DNA of 64,000 nucleotides from Brassica napus (GCF_020379485.1 NC_063452.1:25612770-25676769); one strand, 5' to 3'; numbered from the stretch's first letter, positions 10,310 to 21,431 are shown. Notes: generated by a model not told the origin, from the letters alone. Program-made: numbers and translations.

Positions 10310-11890
10310 GTTCTTTAGTAATTTCTTTTTTTTTGTTGAACATAGTCCGGGGAAAGTATTACATAGTATCATTTAGTAATACTATCTTATATCATTTTTT
10401 TGTTGAATATACTATCTTATAAGTAAGCTAGCATTATGCATTTTTTATTTAATTCATGAGGTCATTTCAAAGCAGTAAAAAAAACCTAGAAAATTAATAA
10501 TCGAACCAGCTACCTTTTTTTATTAGACCGGATATTAGTTCCACCAATAATCGTGGTCAACTTACCAACATGGTGCATATATGTCAAATTGACAAATCTA
10601 CGTTTAAATAACCCAACCTGTAAGGGATTTAGATTTTTTTTGTGAATCTCGTGGACTGATCTATCGCAGATTGGGGTTCATAGGTGAAGTTTCAAAAAAT
10701 TGTTATAATTTGATTGGTCGATTGTTTTTAATTTTTATTTATTTAATTTATTTAATTTAGATCTAAAAATTTAAGATAAGTCTAAAATCATTTAACATCA
10801 CTTGCCATATAATCTAACGAATATTACAAATAACAATTTATGGAAACTAATTCTCGAAATTATAGAAAGATTAATAATATTCTATTTATTACTTTTAATA
10901 TTTATAAACTGTAAAATACAATGAACAAAATTTTATATAAGATAATTATAATAGTTTTATACTCTACTTGATGAATTGTGTTCGAATATAATTATATAAT
11001 AACTATTTTAAATATTACAAAATCCAAAAATAATTATTAATATTTTTTTTAAATTATTTATCGTTGTTTAAAGAATAAATTTATCATAATTTTAAAATAA
11101 TTTATAAAATGCTTACAAAATGCAAGGCAAAGTTGCACTTTCAAGAGTTAAGTCGAGATCTGGATTAAAAATCATAATAACTTGTAAAGAAGGGAAGCCG
11201 CAGACAAAAATATTGAATGTTGTCTACAAACAAGTTTTTCAGAATATTTCGTAGTCACAGTACGTAATTTTAATCTACTTTTTTTTTTCAAATACAAATT
11301 TTAAAATAAATAAACTGGTGCAATTATTTATTTTTTGTATTTGCTAGATGGGTTGTGATGAGTTAGGAAACCGATGACGGTATGTCAATTTAATATTATT
11401 TCATGTTCAATAAAATTTAGAAATTTATAAATCTATCAAATAATGTTAACCCGTCAAATTGCTTACAAAATTTATTTAATTTTTTGCAAGTTTCTAATTG
11501 AATTTGCTTTCTTTATCGAGAATTGTACTTCATAATATATATTATTTATGGATAATATTTTGATTTTTATTATATTTTCTTTTAGTATGTCTACATAAAT
11601 GTTTGTTTATTATTTATGCAAAAATAATATTATTCACCTAAAATAAAGAATTACGAAACGTATACAATACAATTCTAATTAATGATAATATAAAATCTGT
11701 TACTTCTAAAACTATACAATATTTTTTCCATTTTTCAATGAAAGTATCTTCGTAAACACACAAAATATTTGGTGACATTGCAATTATACATACACACAAT
11801 ATTTGCCTCTTCGTACTGACGTTACTGTGTTCCCTCTCGTGAGGTACGGGCCGAGAGAGAACACATGGTGCGGGCCGATCATGTTCTTAT
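10310..11890. other. AT-rich Helitron interior
   Basis: No coding region recognised. A segment at about 10700-10725 (AATTGTTATAATTTGATTGG) resembles 8262-8284 near the Helitron 5' end. Confidence 0.5.
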
Positions 11891-11920
11891 GCCCGCACAG
11901 GGTGCGGGCCGGTCACCTAG

Positions 11921-12051
11921 TATTATAATATATCACTATATTAGTGGCTAAATCATTTTTCTCTAGAACAAATACTCACTCCATCCTTGGAGTTTAAGCC
12001 TTTATATCTGATAATAATAGTAGTTTGATCCAAACAAAAAGAAGTCGAATT
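11921..12051. other. Outer-Helitron spacer between nested Helitron and LINE
   Basis: Short AT-rich spacer. Nothing recognised. Confidence 0.5.
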
Positions 12052-12060
12052 GTACATTGT

Positions 12061-13768
12061 GATGTCTGTTTACCGATTATGACCATGTGATGTATGTTTA
12101 CCGATTACCAAAAGCCACAGTAAAGAAGTTAACGAGTGCAGTAGCTCAGTTTTTGTGGAGCCCAGGAGGAAGCTCAAGAGGCATGCATTGGAAATCATGG
12201 GATAATTTATGTGTGCCTAAGGATAATGGTGGATTAGGCTTCAAGAATCTTATAGATTTTAACACGGCGATGCTTGGAAAGCAATTGTGGAGGCTTATTG
12301 AAAAGCCAAATACTCTTTTTCAAGAGTTTTCAAAGGACGGTACTATAGGAATGCTTCACCCCTAGAACCGATCCGTTCATACTCCCCGTCATATGGCTGG
12401 AGGAGTATTATCTCTGCTAGATCTCTGGTTTGTAAAGGACTAATTAAAAGGGTGGGCACATGATCATCTATTTCGGTATGGAATGATCCTTGGATCCCAG
12501 CCACTCGCCTGAGACCAGCAAACAAAAACTTTCAACACAGTTACCCGGACCTCACAGTGGATTCTCTCATTAATGGAGTCCCGAACTTGGAACCTTCAGG
12601 CAATTACGGCTTTGGTGGATCCTCATGATGTAAATATTATTGCAAGCATTCCATTAAGTAAACACCAGATGGAAGATAAGAATGGATGGCACTTCACTAA
12701 AAATGGGAAATATTTGGTAAAATCAGGGTATCAAGTGGAACGGGTTTATCCTGATAAAGAAAATCCACCGGACTTTATAGGGTCCACAGTGGACTTACTT
12801 AAAGCTTTCTGTTGGGAAGTGCGGTGTCCACCAAAGATAAGACATTTTTTATGGCAACTATTCTCAGGTTGTATAGCGGTAAAGAAAAATCTCAAAGCGA
12901 GAGGGATACAAGAGGACATATGTTGTGCTCGATGTGGAGACCCGGAGGAATCAATAAACCATGTGTTTTTTGAATGTTCCCCAGCACGTCAAGTGTGGGC
13001 ATTATCTAAAATACCAACGAATCCCATTTCTTTCCCTAAAAAGTCTTTTTTTAGTAATATGGATCATCTTTTTTGGAGAGTTAATCCGAAGATGGATGAT
13101 CATCAATTTGCTTGGATATTATGGTATCTATGGAAGGGTCGGAATAATAAAGTTTTTAGTAAAATGGATATTGACCCAAGGGAAACACTAAAATTAGCAG
13201 AGCTGGAGTCACCACTTTGGGCTGAAGCCCAGATTCTCACTGCTCAAAAGAAGGAACTTCCGGTGCAGACCAGAATTCCATTAGTAACTTCAGGTCGTTG
13301 GTGTTTTCTAGATGGATCATGGAAAGATAAGGAACTATTTTCAGGAAAAGGCTGGTATAGTATCCTACCGGGTTTTGATTGTTTACTAGGGGCCAGAAAT
13401 GTAAGGGCATGTCTTTCACCGCTTCATTCGGAGGTGGAAGCTTTGATTTGGGCAATGGATTGTATGAAGAATTTAAGGCAGTTTCAGGTTACTTTTGCTA
13501 CGGATTGTTCTCAATTAGTGAAGATGGTGTCGGAACCAGAAGAATGGCCAGCTTTTGACAGTTACCTGAAAGATATCAAGTTTTTACAAAGAAGTTTCCA
13601 CAACTCAGAAATCGTTCATGCACCTCGGACGGAGAATCAACGGGCGGATAGTTTAGCACGCAGTGCTAGAAAACAACCGTCTTTCGTCGTTCACATGGAT
13701 GCGGAGTTACCTATTTGGTTTACTGAGTCAATATGAGTCTGTGAATGTCTTGTTGTCAAAAAAAAAGA
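12061..13768 (+). mobile_element. 5'-truncated LINE (L1-like) with 9-bp target duplication
   Basis: Target duplications GTACATTGT flank the insertion (12052-12060 and 13769-13777). The element ends in a short A-rich tail (GTTGTC then about nine A, 13753-13765). Only the C-terminal part of ORF2 is present, as usual for 5'-truncated L1 insertions. A short duplication near the 5' end (TGTTTACCGATTA at about 12067 and 12094) is probably a twin-priming or repair scar. Confidence 0.88.
12087..13736 (+). pseudogene. LINE ORF2 C-terminus (zf-RVT region and RNase H), frameshifted
   Basis: Encodes the end of a plant L1 reverse-transcriptase polyprotein. First comes the post-RT segment YRLPKATVKKLTSAVAQFLW, then the zf-RVT-like region (FCWEVRCPPKIRHFLWQLFS; zinc-knuckle-like CARCGDPEESINHVFFEC at about 12918-12972). 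A plant-type RNase H (RVT_3) follows, starting RWCFLDGSW and containing the expected acidic positions (LDGSW, HSEVEAL, ATDCSQL) and the terminal ENQRADSLAR. Lesions: a frameshift near 12321, a TGA at about 12460-12462 and a frameshift near 12572. From 12573 to the TGA at 13734 the frame is open for 387 codons. Confidence 0.87.
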
Positions 13769-13777
13769 GTACATTGT

Positions 13778-14953
13778 AATTGGAGAAAACAAGAAAAAAA
13801 TCAACCAAAGACTTTTAAGATATATGAAACAAAAATTGGAAATAGCAATTCTCTGCAATTAAAGAATAAGACAATAAAATTGTAAAAATAAAAAATAAAA
13901 CAAAAATATACACAGAAAGAAAGATTTAGTAAAATAAAATCATAATATAATTTCCATAATTGATAGTGCTCAGTTACACTAAAATGTCTAAATTTACAAC
14001 ATACACAATTTTATTTACATCTTTGAACGTATTATCTAATTAAAATGATTCTAAAAAATGTGCCAGCACAAAGAGTTATAAAATATACGATAAAATATAA
14101 TACATAACGTTAAAAATACATTATCACTGATCACTTAAAAATAATGTTAATAGTAATAAAAATGAAATGACAACACATTTATTAAAACCATAGAACGGCA
14201 CGCAACAAAGTGTCATTAAATATACAAACTACAAATTAAATATGCTCAACGCAAACACACATAAAAATGAGACATCATATTTGAATATATTTAAATAAAG
14301 AATTTTAAATATATTATATTCTTGGTAATTTTAAAATTACTTAAAAAGAAGCTAAATTATTTAAAAAAATACAAATAAAACTAAAACAATATTTCGTAAC
14401 GTCAATAAATGAATAAAAATATATAATGTTAATAAATATATTTTAGATTTTAAAGACTTCTAATTCATGTAATATTACAAAATTTAAAATTTTGTTTATT
14501 ACAATTAATATTTTACAATTAGATATATTAAAATAATATACTAGATCGATATTCAATTGTCAGTTTTTAACTATTACACGTAAAAAATATTATTAGGTAC
14601 ACTTTTTTTTTTGAAAAAGGGGTTTTGATATTTTAAGTAGGTTATTTGAGTACTTTTTATTTTCGTGAATTTATTCGAGATGAGATTCCGATCTTTTAAA
14701 CTAAGATAATTTATGTTCTATACATAATTATAGTTTTTTACATAACTTTAAAATCTCCGACATCATTATTCATATTTTATTAGTTAATTGTGTTACATAT
14801 AATAGAAATACTTACTTCAAACTAAAAATATAAAAAAAATCAAATTTAAAAATTAGTTATATATAATTTAATATACAAAAATTCGCATGCAAATAAAAAT
14901 AATAAACGCAACAAATTTAAATATATTATCCGCGCGTAGCGCGGAAACATGAT
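13778..14953. other. AT-rich 3' part of the outer Helitron
   Basis: No gene. Very AT-rich up to the terminal hairpin at 14930-14944 and CTAG end at 14957. Confidence 0.6.
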
Positions 14954-14957
14954 CTAG

Positions 14958-15940
14958 TACTATTAAAAACAAATGTATGTTTGTTGTGTTCTATAAGCCA
15001 AGGTAATAATTTTTACTCTAATTAAAACTTATGTAAATAGTGTATTGAAAATATAAATTTATTTGTTTGATGTGATGATATCAGATCGAGCCAATTCCTT
15101 GTCAACTTCGATAAATTTGTAGATATAGTGCATAATAAGTTTAGTATAGGCTCCAAATTTTCGATGTAAGTTCAAAGGAAAATATTTAAATCAAATAAGG
15201 TAAATATTAAACATTTAATTTATTTTATTTTCCAAAATATGATTACTTACACAAATGATTATACTACAATAGATACAATGGAACAATAGTAGGAGTGGGA
15301 GATTTCTCCACTCACTCGAAGGATTCAGAATGGCGAAGTCTAAAAGTAAGAATAGTATTAGTTCCGCTTACATAGATTATTTTAGAATATATTTTTAAAA
15401 AAGTAATATATAATATCCAATAACTTTATTTTATAGGTGCAATGGGATGAAATTGCAACAATTCCACGACCTGATAAGGTATCTCCATGGGAGATTGAGA
15501 TGCTAACACAATCATCAAACATTTCCAAGTCAGATTATCTAAAAAATAAACGTCAAATCGAAGTATATGAATTTGGTAAGTAAACATTTCTCAATAAGTT
15601 AAAACTTCTATGTGAATCAGTTATCATTCTAATTATATGTATAGGTTCAAAAATGTGGTCTCCTACCTTGTTCCAAGGCCAAGAATTGGGACAGCCAAGC
15701 ATACAATCTTCCATGAGATACTCATTCTCTACCATGTACAATGAGCAAATGGCTCAAGCAATGAAAGAAACGTCAACCACGACCGCAACTACTAGCTGCA
15801 GACTGTTTGGAGTTGATCTAGTGAATCTCGCTACAACAAAGGATCCAGTGGAACCTATTAACTCAAACAAAAAATTTAAGATTTCTAAAATCTTTGAGGA
15901 TGAAAAGATTGACCATGTCCAAGCTAGAAGTCATACTAAG
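14958..15940 (+). pseudogene. Auxin response factor pseudogene, 3' half (post-Helitron)
   Basis: This continues the exon interrupted at 4283. Exons are 14958-15002 (KCMFVVFYKP), 15085-15199 ([20 protein letters not shown]), 15273-15345 (YNGTIVGVGDFSTHSKDSEW), 15437-15575 ([20 protein letters not shown]) and 15645-15940 (SKMWSPTLFQGQELGQPS ... ARSHTK). These are the end of the B3 region, the ARF-specific Auxin_resp domain and the start of the middle region. A single extra T at about 15167 shifts the frame after GSKFSM. The last exon ends at a good donor (AAG|GTAAG), but no downstream exon with the C-terminal PB1 (Aux/IAA-type) interaction domain is found before the next gene, so the gene is also truncated at its 3' end. 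Confidence 0.87.
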
Positions 15941-15949
15941 GTAAGAAAA

Positions 15950-16400
15950 TTTTGTTTATTTGTCATGTTTTAATTAGGTTTAAGATGAGTCATTAATTTA
16001 TAAATAGTTTTATTAATAGTTTTTAGTTGAGTCAATAATTTATTAATTTAAATAATACAACTATAAAATATGTAATCAGATATATAATTATTTTGATTTT
16101 ACTTATTTGTCATGTTTTTATTAGGTTTTAGCTTAGTCATCAATTTATTATTATTTAGCTGAGTTTATTAATTTATTAATTTAAATGGTATAACTATACA
16201 CTTTGTACGTAACTAGATATATAATTATTTTAATTTTTCTTATTTGTCATGTTCTCCATGATTTAAGTTAATTTTGCTAATTTGTCATGTTTTATTAGAT
16301 TTTAGCTATTCATTAATTTATTATTAATTTTTAATTGAGTAATTAATTTATTAGTTTAAATAATACAACTATTTCAAGATTTGTAATTAGATACATATTT
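15950..16400. repeat. Tandem repeat, about 145 bp x3, in the last ARF intron
   Basis: Three imperfect units (about 15955-16101, 16102-16243, 16262-16395) each begin TTATTTGTCATGTTTT-like, then a TTAGGTTT-like string, TCATTAATTTATTA and TTTAAATAATACAACTAT, and end TAATTAGATATATAATTATT-like. AT-rich and non-coding. It starts right after the last recognisable ARF exon. Confidence 0.75.
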
Positions 16401-18023
16401 TTTTTTAAAAAAAAATTGTAACTTTGACGAGTTATGATCAATTCTTATTATTATATTTTAAAATTATATTTGTTACTGGATAATTTTAAATCATATTCGT
16501 TACTAGATGTGGAACATAATCTGTCTTTTAATATAGTTTATAGCTTAATGATAGTATATATAATGTGTAAGTGATATTTATCTTAGTCTAGGTCGTATTA
16601 TAGTTATAGTAGTATGTAAATGCTAATACATAGAATTATGATGCCGACTTTATCTTAGTATCCATTTTAATAATCTATTATTATAATTTGTCGACTCTAT
16701 GCTATGATTGTATATATTCTCGTCATACGTTTGATGGAAAATAGACACAAATTTTACAAAATTTCATCTTTAAATAATATGAAACACTTCAAACGTTGTC
16801 TTTTGGAAAAAAAACATGTTTAACTTTTTCTTATTGGAGATATTGAGTCGGCTAAATATTGCTATAAAATTAGAGTAAAGGTGTTGATACTTTAGAATCA
16901 TGAAAAAATCAAAATTTGTTTCAACTGAATTGGTGTTGGTTGACATCGTAAATATTAATTTATTTCATTATTGATTCACATTAATTATACAATTTGGTGT
17001 TAGTCAATTATTTTGAAATTTATTATTTTAGGGAACTAGGGACTCATGCTTTTATTGATAAATGTTCTTTTGGCGACTTGTTTTTTGGTAATTTCCGATC
17101 TAAGTTATGTCAAGGAGATTATTTTATTCTGCATAATTTCCCTTATGGTGTTTAGACCATAAAATATAAAACGTCTCCTCTGCTTTTTAAGATAAATTTC
17201 TAAAGAACAACCAAAATCATACCTTGTGATGATTTTTAAAAAGAGTTAAAAAAATAATTATTTCATAGAATTTAAAGAAATATTGGGACGTTAATATGAA
17301 AAGGAATGTTTAGTCGGTGAATTTTTATATAGTATTTTGTTTTTATTGATGTATTCAATTTATGATATGTTTGTTCACAAGTTCTTCTTTCTAATGTTTT
17401 GTGTTTTAGATATTATTGGCGAAGTTGTGATTGTTAAACCTTTAAAATATATCATTGCAACAGGAAAATGTTTAACTAAGTTAAAATTAATTACTATTCG
17501 TGACACAATGTAAATTTTATTCAGAGTTTAATTTAATATTGTTTTGTATTTATGACATGACGTTTATTTAAACTTTTAATATTTAGTGATACATGTTTAA
17601 CATGCACATTCTTGGTATGCAAACCAAATATCATATTTCCTTAAACCAATCCTGAAAATTACAGTGATATGTATTATTAAGTTTTATTCAAGTTCTCTGC
17701 ATAGTTCTACATGACCAAGAACTGTACTACTAAATTAAATATTTCTTCCTTCATATTGAGCACGCTTACACTTAAACAAAAAAAAAATTAAAACTACTTT
17801 TTAATATTTAAAAGTAAACTTGGGTTTCAATTTCGAGATAAAAGAATCATGTATAAACAATAAAAAAAATATTTCCACACAGTAAATAATTGAGATTTGA
17901 TTAATAAAGACCGAAAACACACAAAAAATATTTATATCTAATTAAATACATTAGCATAAAATAAATATAATAGTAAAAAATATTAAGAATATATATTAGC
18001 TCGCATAAGGTGCTAGCCCACAC
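16401..18023. other. AT-rich non-coding sequence, probably Helitron interior
   Basis: No coding content recognised. Its right end is a Helitron-type 3' terminus at 18024-18027, so at least part belongs to that element; I could not locate its 5' TC end. Confidence 0.5.
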
Positions 18024-18027
18024 CTAG
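17993..18027 (+). mobile_element. Helitron 3' terminus (degenerate)
   Basis: The string GCTAGCCCACAC-CTAG followed by T matches the CTRR-T terminus of Brassicaceae Helitrons (hairpin, about 8 bases, CTAG). The hairpin is degenerate here (GCTCGCATAAGGTGCTAGC). The element lies to the left; its 5' boundary is unknown. It ends exactly where the duplicated promoter segment of the F-box gene begins. Confidence 0.6.
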
Positions 18028-18028
18028 T

Positions 18029-18429
18029 ATGATTTATTAATTAAACTTAGCATGTATATATATAAGGCCATTAGCAGAGAAGAAAACCCAATCAATCAAT
18101 TATCTAAAGAATGTATTGTTAAGCCCATGAAAGAGTATAATACAATTCAAAACATAAAAGAATGTATAGTATAGTTGATCACCGATGAAAACCAAAAGTG
18201 AATTAATAGTCATAAGAGTAATATTTTAAAAGATTAATTCAAGACTTATCAATTAAAAATTTAATCCTTTGACTTTAATTTCAATTTATTACATTAAAAT
18301 TAGAATGTATTAAAGGTACTAGCAAAATTTTTTTACTCATAATACATATGATATATTAAATAAACTTAGCATGTATATATATATAAGGCCATTAGCAGAG
18401 AAGAAAACCCAATCAATCATTTATCTAAC
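18029..18429 (+). promoter_or_regulatory. Duplicated core promoter upstream of the F-box gene
   Basis: A segment of about 80 bp occurs twice, at 18029-18109 and 18347-18429. Both copies contain AAACTTAGCATG, TATATATATAAGG (a strong plant TATA box) and CCATTAGCAGAGAAGAAAAC then CCAATCAATCA. The copies are about 95% alike. The second TATA (about 18375-18385) is 125-135 bp before the ATG at 18511 and is the better-placed promoter; the first is an upstream duplicate. The AT-rich spacer has no gene. Confidence 0.7.
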
Positions 18430-18510
18430 AATATATAGCATATAATCAAAAATATTAAGGGAACTCTCTGTTTCATTGCAAATTAGGTTATCAGTCAATA
18501 TTCAATAGCC

Positions 18511-20094
18511 ATGGCTTATGAAAGAGTCCACAGCCGCGGTGCAGATCATCACCTAAGACAATCAGGAGATTTAATAAGTTCTCTTCCAGATGAGATTCTT
18601 CAACAAATCCTCTCCTTAATTCGGACCAAGTTCGCAATCAGAACTTCCATCTTGTCTAAACGATGGAGGCATGTCTGGTTAGATACACCTTCTCTCTCCT
18701 TTGATAGCTTTTCGCTGAAGGCTCATACCATAAACCAAACCCTAGCTCGCTACACGGCTCGCAAGATGAAAACGTTTCATATCTGTACACGCATGAGACA
18801 GAATGTTCCATACATTGACACGTGGATAAAGTTCGCCATGTCCCGGAACGTGGAGAATCTGACGTTGCGTTTCGATCATCTTCCATCCTCCAATATGCCT
18901 GAATTCTTCTACAATAATTCTTCTGTTGAACAACTTAGCCTTGAGTTGCACTTTTCTCCTATGATTCCCATATGCTATGTGCCTTGGACATCACTCAAAA
19001 AGCTATCATTGAGTTCTTGCAAGCTCTCTGATGAATGTACTGCTACGATTCTATCTTGCTGTCCCATTCTCGAGAGCGTAACTTTGGATTCATGCGATCA
19101 ACTGAATGTTCTTGATCTCAGCAAATCACAGCACTTGACAACATTAGAGATAGATCAATCTCTAGGGCCAACACAGATTGTGGCCCCATATATCCGTTAT
19201 CTCAGTTTGACCAACTTTAAGTTGCCATGTACTTTAGTCGATGTCTCCTCTTTAACCGCAGCTATACTAGAGACTAGCTTATGCTTATTTAAGAACCTGA
19301 AGTCAGAAGATATTCTAGTAGTGTTGCTAAAAATGCTAGAGAAGTTGCGGGATGTAGAGAAGCTTACTTTTAGTGCAAAATTTCTCCAGGTATGTTTTGG
19401 GTACCAAGTGTGATATGATTGTTATATTCTTGCATCCTCTAATGATTAGAACACTCAAGGTTTCATAGTCCATGTTTTTTTTTCAATAAATCTATGTTAT
19501 ATGCATCTCTCTCAGAAGTTATTATAGATGTTTTGTATAATGATTCTTGTCTTTTTGTGTTGTTCGACAGACTTTATCTCTTGCACTGGCGCTGGGACGT
19601 TGTCCTTTTCCGAGTGTCAAGGTCAACGATTTGACTTTGGAGACAACTCTCTCTAGTGTTGAATTTCCTGGCATAGAAAAGCTTCTGCAAAACTCACCTG
19701 GAGTAAAGAAGCTAACTCTACACGTACTGGAACCTGGAACCGTACCGCTATTGATACCTATAATGGTATGTAATTTCCATAACCCTCTTTTATTTTATTT
19801 TTGTCTTGGCCATTTTAACTATTGCCGAGTTTAATCGAAGAGCTATGTCCTTTTTACTTTCAGAACATAGACTACCAGAATCTGGAGTCGGAACATGTGG
19901 TTTCCTTCATCAAAGTTTTGCTTAAATTCACAAAGACGTTAGAGAAGGTGGTCGTAAGGTTGGCATGCTATATTGATGGAAGAGGCTTTGAAGAATTGCT
20001 TGGAATGGTTTCGATGCTTTCCCACGAGTACAATGTCTCTATTGTTCTTAGCTCAACCTGCCGAATCAGAGGGCGTAGCCTTGAATGTTATTGA
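18511..20094 (+). CDS. F-box/LRR (FBD-type) protein, three exons, intact
   Basis: Exons 18511-19389, 19571-19765 and 19864-20094 give a 434-residue protein with both introns GT-AG in phase 0. The F-box is at residues about 20-62 (LISSLPDEILQQILSLI then RTSILSKRWRHVWLDTP), the SKP1-binding surface of SCF ubiquitin ligases. Leucine-rich repeats follow, for example LKKLSLSSCKLSDECTATIL and CPILESVTLDSCDQLNVLDL. The C-terminal part (FEELLGMVSMLS) occupies the place of the FBD region of this large plant family. Substrate is unknown. The ATG at 18511 is chosen because it opens the frame just before the F-box with a CC|ATGG context. No stop or frameshift is seen. It belongs to the fast-evolving plant F-box/FBD/LRR family. 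Confidence 0.9.
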
Positions 20095-20225
20095 ATATTT
20101 TATATCAAACCTCAGTAGTTTAAATAGCAAAGTTTTTCTATTTCTTTAGGTTTGTTATAACTCTAGTAAGGAAATAATTATGCAATGTGACGAATTATTA
20201 TTTTTGAATTATGATTCATACCAAT
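20095..20225. other. 3' flank of F-box gene
   Basis: AT-rich, with a possible polyadenylation signal AATAATT around 20172. Nothing else seen. Confidence 0.4.
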
Positions 20226-20233
20226 ATTTTCAT

Positions 20234-21009
20234 TAGGGGGTGGACAAAATATCCGGATCTTCTGGAAAACCTAATCAAACCCAACGCGAAAAAACAGCAT
20301 CGGACCTGAAACAAGGGTGATTAAATATCTGAATGGATTCAAAATTCTAGTACTTGAATAACTGACTGGAACCGAAATATTTTAGAAGGTGTCCAATGAT
20401 AATTAAATCACAATTTAAGTATATACATTATTTTAGATTTTGTATCTATAACAAATTCAAATTACATGATAATTTTCTAAAATACTCACAAGTAAATATC
20501 TAGAAATAGCCAAAATGCGGAAAAAACAGAAATATCAGAAATACCTATTTATTTTTGGAAAATTGCCAAATATGGCTCACAACTTGATTTATAATGCAAA
20601 AGTAAAATCAAACTTGAATCAAATGCAAAAGTAACCTAAAAGGTTATTGAAATTACAACTAGCCCCTTGTGAACAAACAAAAAAACCGAAATATTTTAGG
20701 AGGTGTCCAATGATAATTAAATCACAATTTAAGTATATTCATTATTTTATATTTTGTATCTATAACAAATTCAAATTACATGATAATTTTCTAAAATACT
20801 AACAAGTAAATATCTAGAAATAGCCAAAATGCGGAAAACACCAAAAATATCTGAAATACCTATTTATTTTTCACCTAAAAGTTCAAATGGAACTAACTTT
20901 TATGTTCTAGAAATACGTGAAAAGAATTTAAATTTCTATCCCCGAAAACCCAAAATCCGAATAGACTTGAACCAAACCCGAGTAGATGATACCTGAGTGA
21001 TCAACCCTA
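20234..21009. mobile_element. hAT-type MITE (776 bp) with 8-bp target duplication
   Basis: Starts TAGGGGGTGGACAAA and ends GTGATCAACCCTA, an imperfect inverted repeat of the same type as the element at 8535. Flanking octamers ATTTTCAT (20226-20233) and GTTTTCAT (21010-21017) match at 7 of 8. The interior carries a direct duplication of about 187 bp (20371-20557 and 20685-20871) that is about 93% alike, split by a different AT-rich piece. Non-coding. Confidence 0.75.
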
Positions 21010-21017
21010 GTTTTCAT

Positions 21018-21414
21018 ATCTGATTCAGATTTCGCGGTCTGGCCGATAAATCAAGATGACCCATAAATAATTTGGTTTGAAAAACTTTTTAATTAAAATT
21101 TTACCATTAACCCATGATTGGATGCTAGTTGCCCGATAAAAACCTAGAAAATAAAACATAATGGTATTTTGAAAAAAAAGTAAAATTTTATATACTATTT
21201 AATAAAACAAAAAAATAAATAAATAAATTTCTTAATTCTGATGAAACTTTTTCTATATTATTTTGATGAAAATGAAGAGAAGGATAAGATATTTATTTAT
21301 TGACAAGTTAATGACAAATAGAGTCCGGGTAAATCCGTCTAAGAAAAAAATAACTAACCTGAAAAGCATTAATTTCATTCAATTAAATATAAACTTGCCC
21401 TTCCTCCTCACCAT
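21018..21414. other. Upstream region of NAC-like gene
   Basis: AT-rich, with A-tracts and short repeats of AAATAAATAAAT. The last about 100 bases, containing CTTGCCCTTCCTCCTCACC, resemble a CT-rich plant 5' leader and continue after the LINE at 21841. Confidence 0.5.
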
Positions 21415-21431
21415 AACAAACAATCTTGCGT

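Larger units (their letters stand above)
8187..11920 (+). mobile_element. Nested Helitron, 3.7 kb, carrying a VIH/PPIP5K gene fragment
   Basis: The 5' end TCCTCC-TATACATTAAAAGAG begins at 8187 after host A, the typical 5' string of Arabidopsis-type Helitrons. The 3' end is a perfect hairpin GCCCGCAC-AGG-GTGCGGGC (11891-11909), 7 bases, then CTAG (11917-11920) and host T. A second imperfect stem (TGTTCCCTCTCG with CGAGAGAGAACA) lies just upstream at about 11828-11863. Its cargo is in the same orientation. It sits inside the older 4284-14957 Helitron and itself contains a hAT MITE. No Rep/helicase gene. Confidence 0.82.
4284..14957 (+). mobile_element. Helitron, about 10.7 kb, inserted in an ARF exon
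   Basis: The 3' end is diagnostic: a perfect hairpin CCGCGC-GTA-GCGCGG (14930-14944), a 9-base spacer, then CTAG (14954-14957) followed by host T. The 5' end is TC at 4284, preceded by host A at 4283. Helitrons insert between A and T without target duplication, as seen here. Deleting 4284-14957 joins ARF sequence ending GCACTGAA to TACTATTAAAAAC in the correct frame (codons A-L-N-T-I-K-N-K-C-M-F) with the spacing expected for the family. Cargo: HRD3A fragment, RPA1-like gene, a duplicated segment of about 0.7 kb, a nested Helitron with a VIH fragment and MITE, and a nested LINE. No Rep/helicase gene is visible, so it is non-autonomous. Confidence 0.87.
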
